Shown: in pieces, positions 5,692 to 5,929 of the stretch
Layout of the letters: each line of letters begins with the position of its first letter
How positions within the stretch are numbered: position 1 is the first letter of the stretch
Assembly (NCBI GenBank): GCA_030669465.1
Contig: DAOVDN010000084.1
Coordinates: 1-5,929, forward strand
Direction of reading: 5' to 3'
From: Desulfobacterales bacterium
Lineage (GTDB): Bacteria; Desulfobacterota; Desulfobacteria; Desulfobacterales; ETH-SRB1
Length of the DNA: 5,929 nucleotides
Program-made: the position numbers and the translations under genes
The notes under the pieces: generated by a model
Seen by the model: only the letters and a program-made list of their open reading frames with translations
Told to the model about the DNA's origin: nothing
The model's database searches: none

Positions 5692-5723
5692 TTTTCGTGT
5701 TTTCGTACCTTCGTGCTTTGCGG
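5692..5723 (-). repeat. Right inverted arm of the DUF4258/DUF2283 cassette (8-bp units)
   Basis: Read on the minus strand, this is four 8-bp units: CCGCAAAG, CACGAAGG, TACGAAAA, CACGAAAA. It pairs with the arm at 5014-5045 (24 of 32 matches; the third unit is identical). Together they bracket a 710-bp segment containing the two-gene cassette and its upstream leader. A perfect 10-bp palindrome, GGCGTACGCC (5722-5731), touches the outer edge. Confidence 0.75.
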
Positions 5724-5778
5724 CGTACGCCTTGAAAAGAGACGTGATAGTTTTTTCATTTTTTTTTATTTATCTATT

Positions 5779-5798
5779 CCTTCGTATTCTTCGTGGTG
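5779..5798 (-). repeat. Isolated half-site of the 8-bp repeat family, just after gatA
   Basis: On the minus strand this reads CACGAAGA, one extra A, then TACGAAGG, starting 10 nt after the gatA stop. It belongs to the same degenerate unit family as the cassette arms and points the same way as the right arm, but no facing partner is seen. The surrounding 5623-5808 spacer is otherwise AT-rich, with a T-run at 5751-5767. No gene or clear terminator is visible in it. Confidence 0.5.
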
Positions 5799-5808
5799 TA
5801 ATATGCTT

Positions 5809-5929
5809 TTATATTTCCGGCTTTTTCTTATGAAAATCTGTGGCCTGCTCAAAATTATAGGCAACCGTGAAAAACTTTTTCTCTTCAAAATGCCTGCCCA
5901 TTAAATGAAGCCCAATCGGAAGGCCTGTG
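5809..5929 (-). CDS. gatA: Aspartyl/glutamyl-tRNA amidotransferase subunit A, C-terminal end (partial)
   Basis: Only the last 39 codons and the TAA stop lie in the window; the gene continues past the right edge. The visible residues include TGLPIGLHLMGRHFEEKKFF and then TVAYNFEQATDFHKKKPEI, which match the GatA C-terminus (GLPxGLQxxGxxFxE...VAxxFEQATxFHxxxP). GatA is the amidase subunit of GatCAB. It releases ammonia from glutamine to convert mischarged Glu-tRNA(Gln) or Asp-tRNA(Asn) to the amide form in the cytoplasm. The catalytic Ser-Ser-Lys region lies outside the window. Other amidase-signature enzymes share parts of this ending, but FEQATDFH is characteristic of GatA. The stop is followed within about ten bases by a half-site of the 8-bp repeat family. 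Confidence 0.88.
   Translation of the reverse strand, partial: TGLPIGLHLMGRHFEEKKFFTVAYNFEQATDFHKKKPEI

Noticed and set aside
5713..5904. 63-codon plus-strand open frame at the right end
   Set aside because: It crosses a repeat half-site and the antisense of the gatA tail, and its product has no recognisable features.

Overview
The window looks like a chromosomal segment of a moderately AT-rich Gram-negative bacterium. The most likely group is Desulfobacterota (the old Deltaproteobacteria, Desulfobacterales-like). That placement is inferred from protein flavour: PilC, RlmB and the GatA tail resemble that group, as does the gene order pilC, yicC, remA-like, gmk, rlmB. No rRNA or other decisive marker is present.

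Layout. Positions 21-4989 hold six plus-strand genes: a COG0731-type radical SAM protein with a C-terminal winged helix (TTG start), pilC (type IV pilus inner-membrane platform, overlapping the previous gene by 41 nt), yicC (endoribonuclease family), a RemA/DUF370 small DNA-binding protein, gmk (guanylate kinase, TTG start) and rlmB (23S rRNA 2'-O-ribose methyltransferase). The strand then flips. Positions 5067-5622 (minus) hold a tightly overlapping two-gene cassette, a DUF4258-like protein followed by a DUF2283 protein, which looks like an uncharacterised toxin-antitoxin module. Positions 5809-5929 (minus) hold the last 39 codons of gatA, which runs off the window edge.

How the genes relate. 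yicC, remA-like, gmk and rlmB are RNA- and nucleotide-metabolism housekeeping genes. yicC-remA-gmk is a widely conserved order, also known from Firmicutes, and gmk and rlmB are only 2 nt apart. The radical SAM gene and pilC share a transcript by overlap but have no obvious common function.

The intergenic spaces hold the least expected signal. The gaps before yicC (2179-2315) and before gmk (3467-3634) carry two copies of the same 79/87-bp repeat, 74/79 identical apart from one 8-bp insertion. The gmk copy is part of a 129-bp MITE-like element with 25-bp imperfect terminal inverted repeats. These termini, and the inverted arms bracketing the DUF4258/DUF2283 cassette (5014-5045 and 5692-5723), are all built from degenerate 8-bp units near CACNAARR. 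A further half-site lies just after the gatA stop. I saw no tRNA, rRNA, CRISPR array, transposase or convincing intrinsic terminator. No gene-free stretch exceeds 300 bases.
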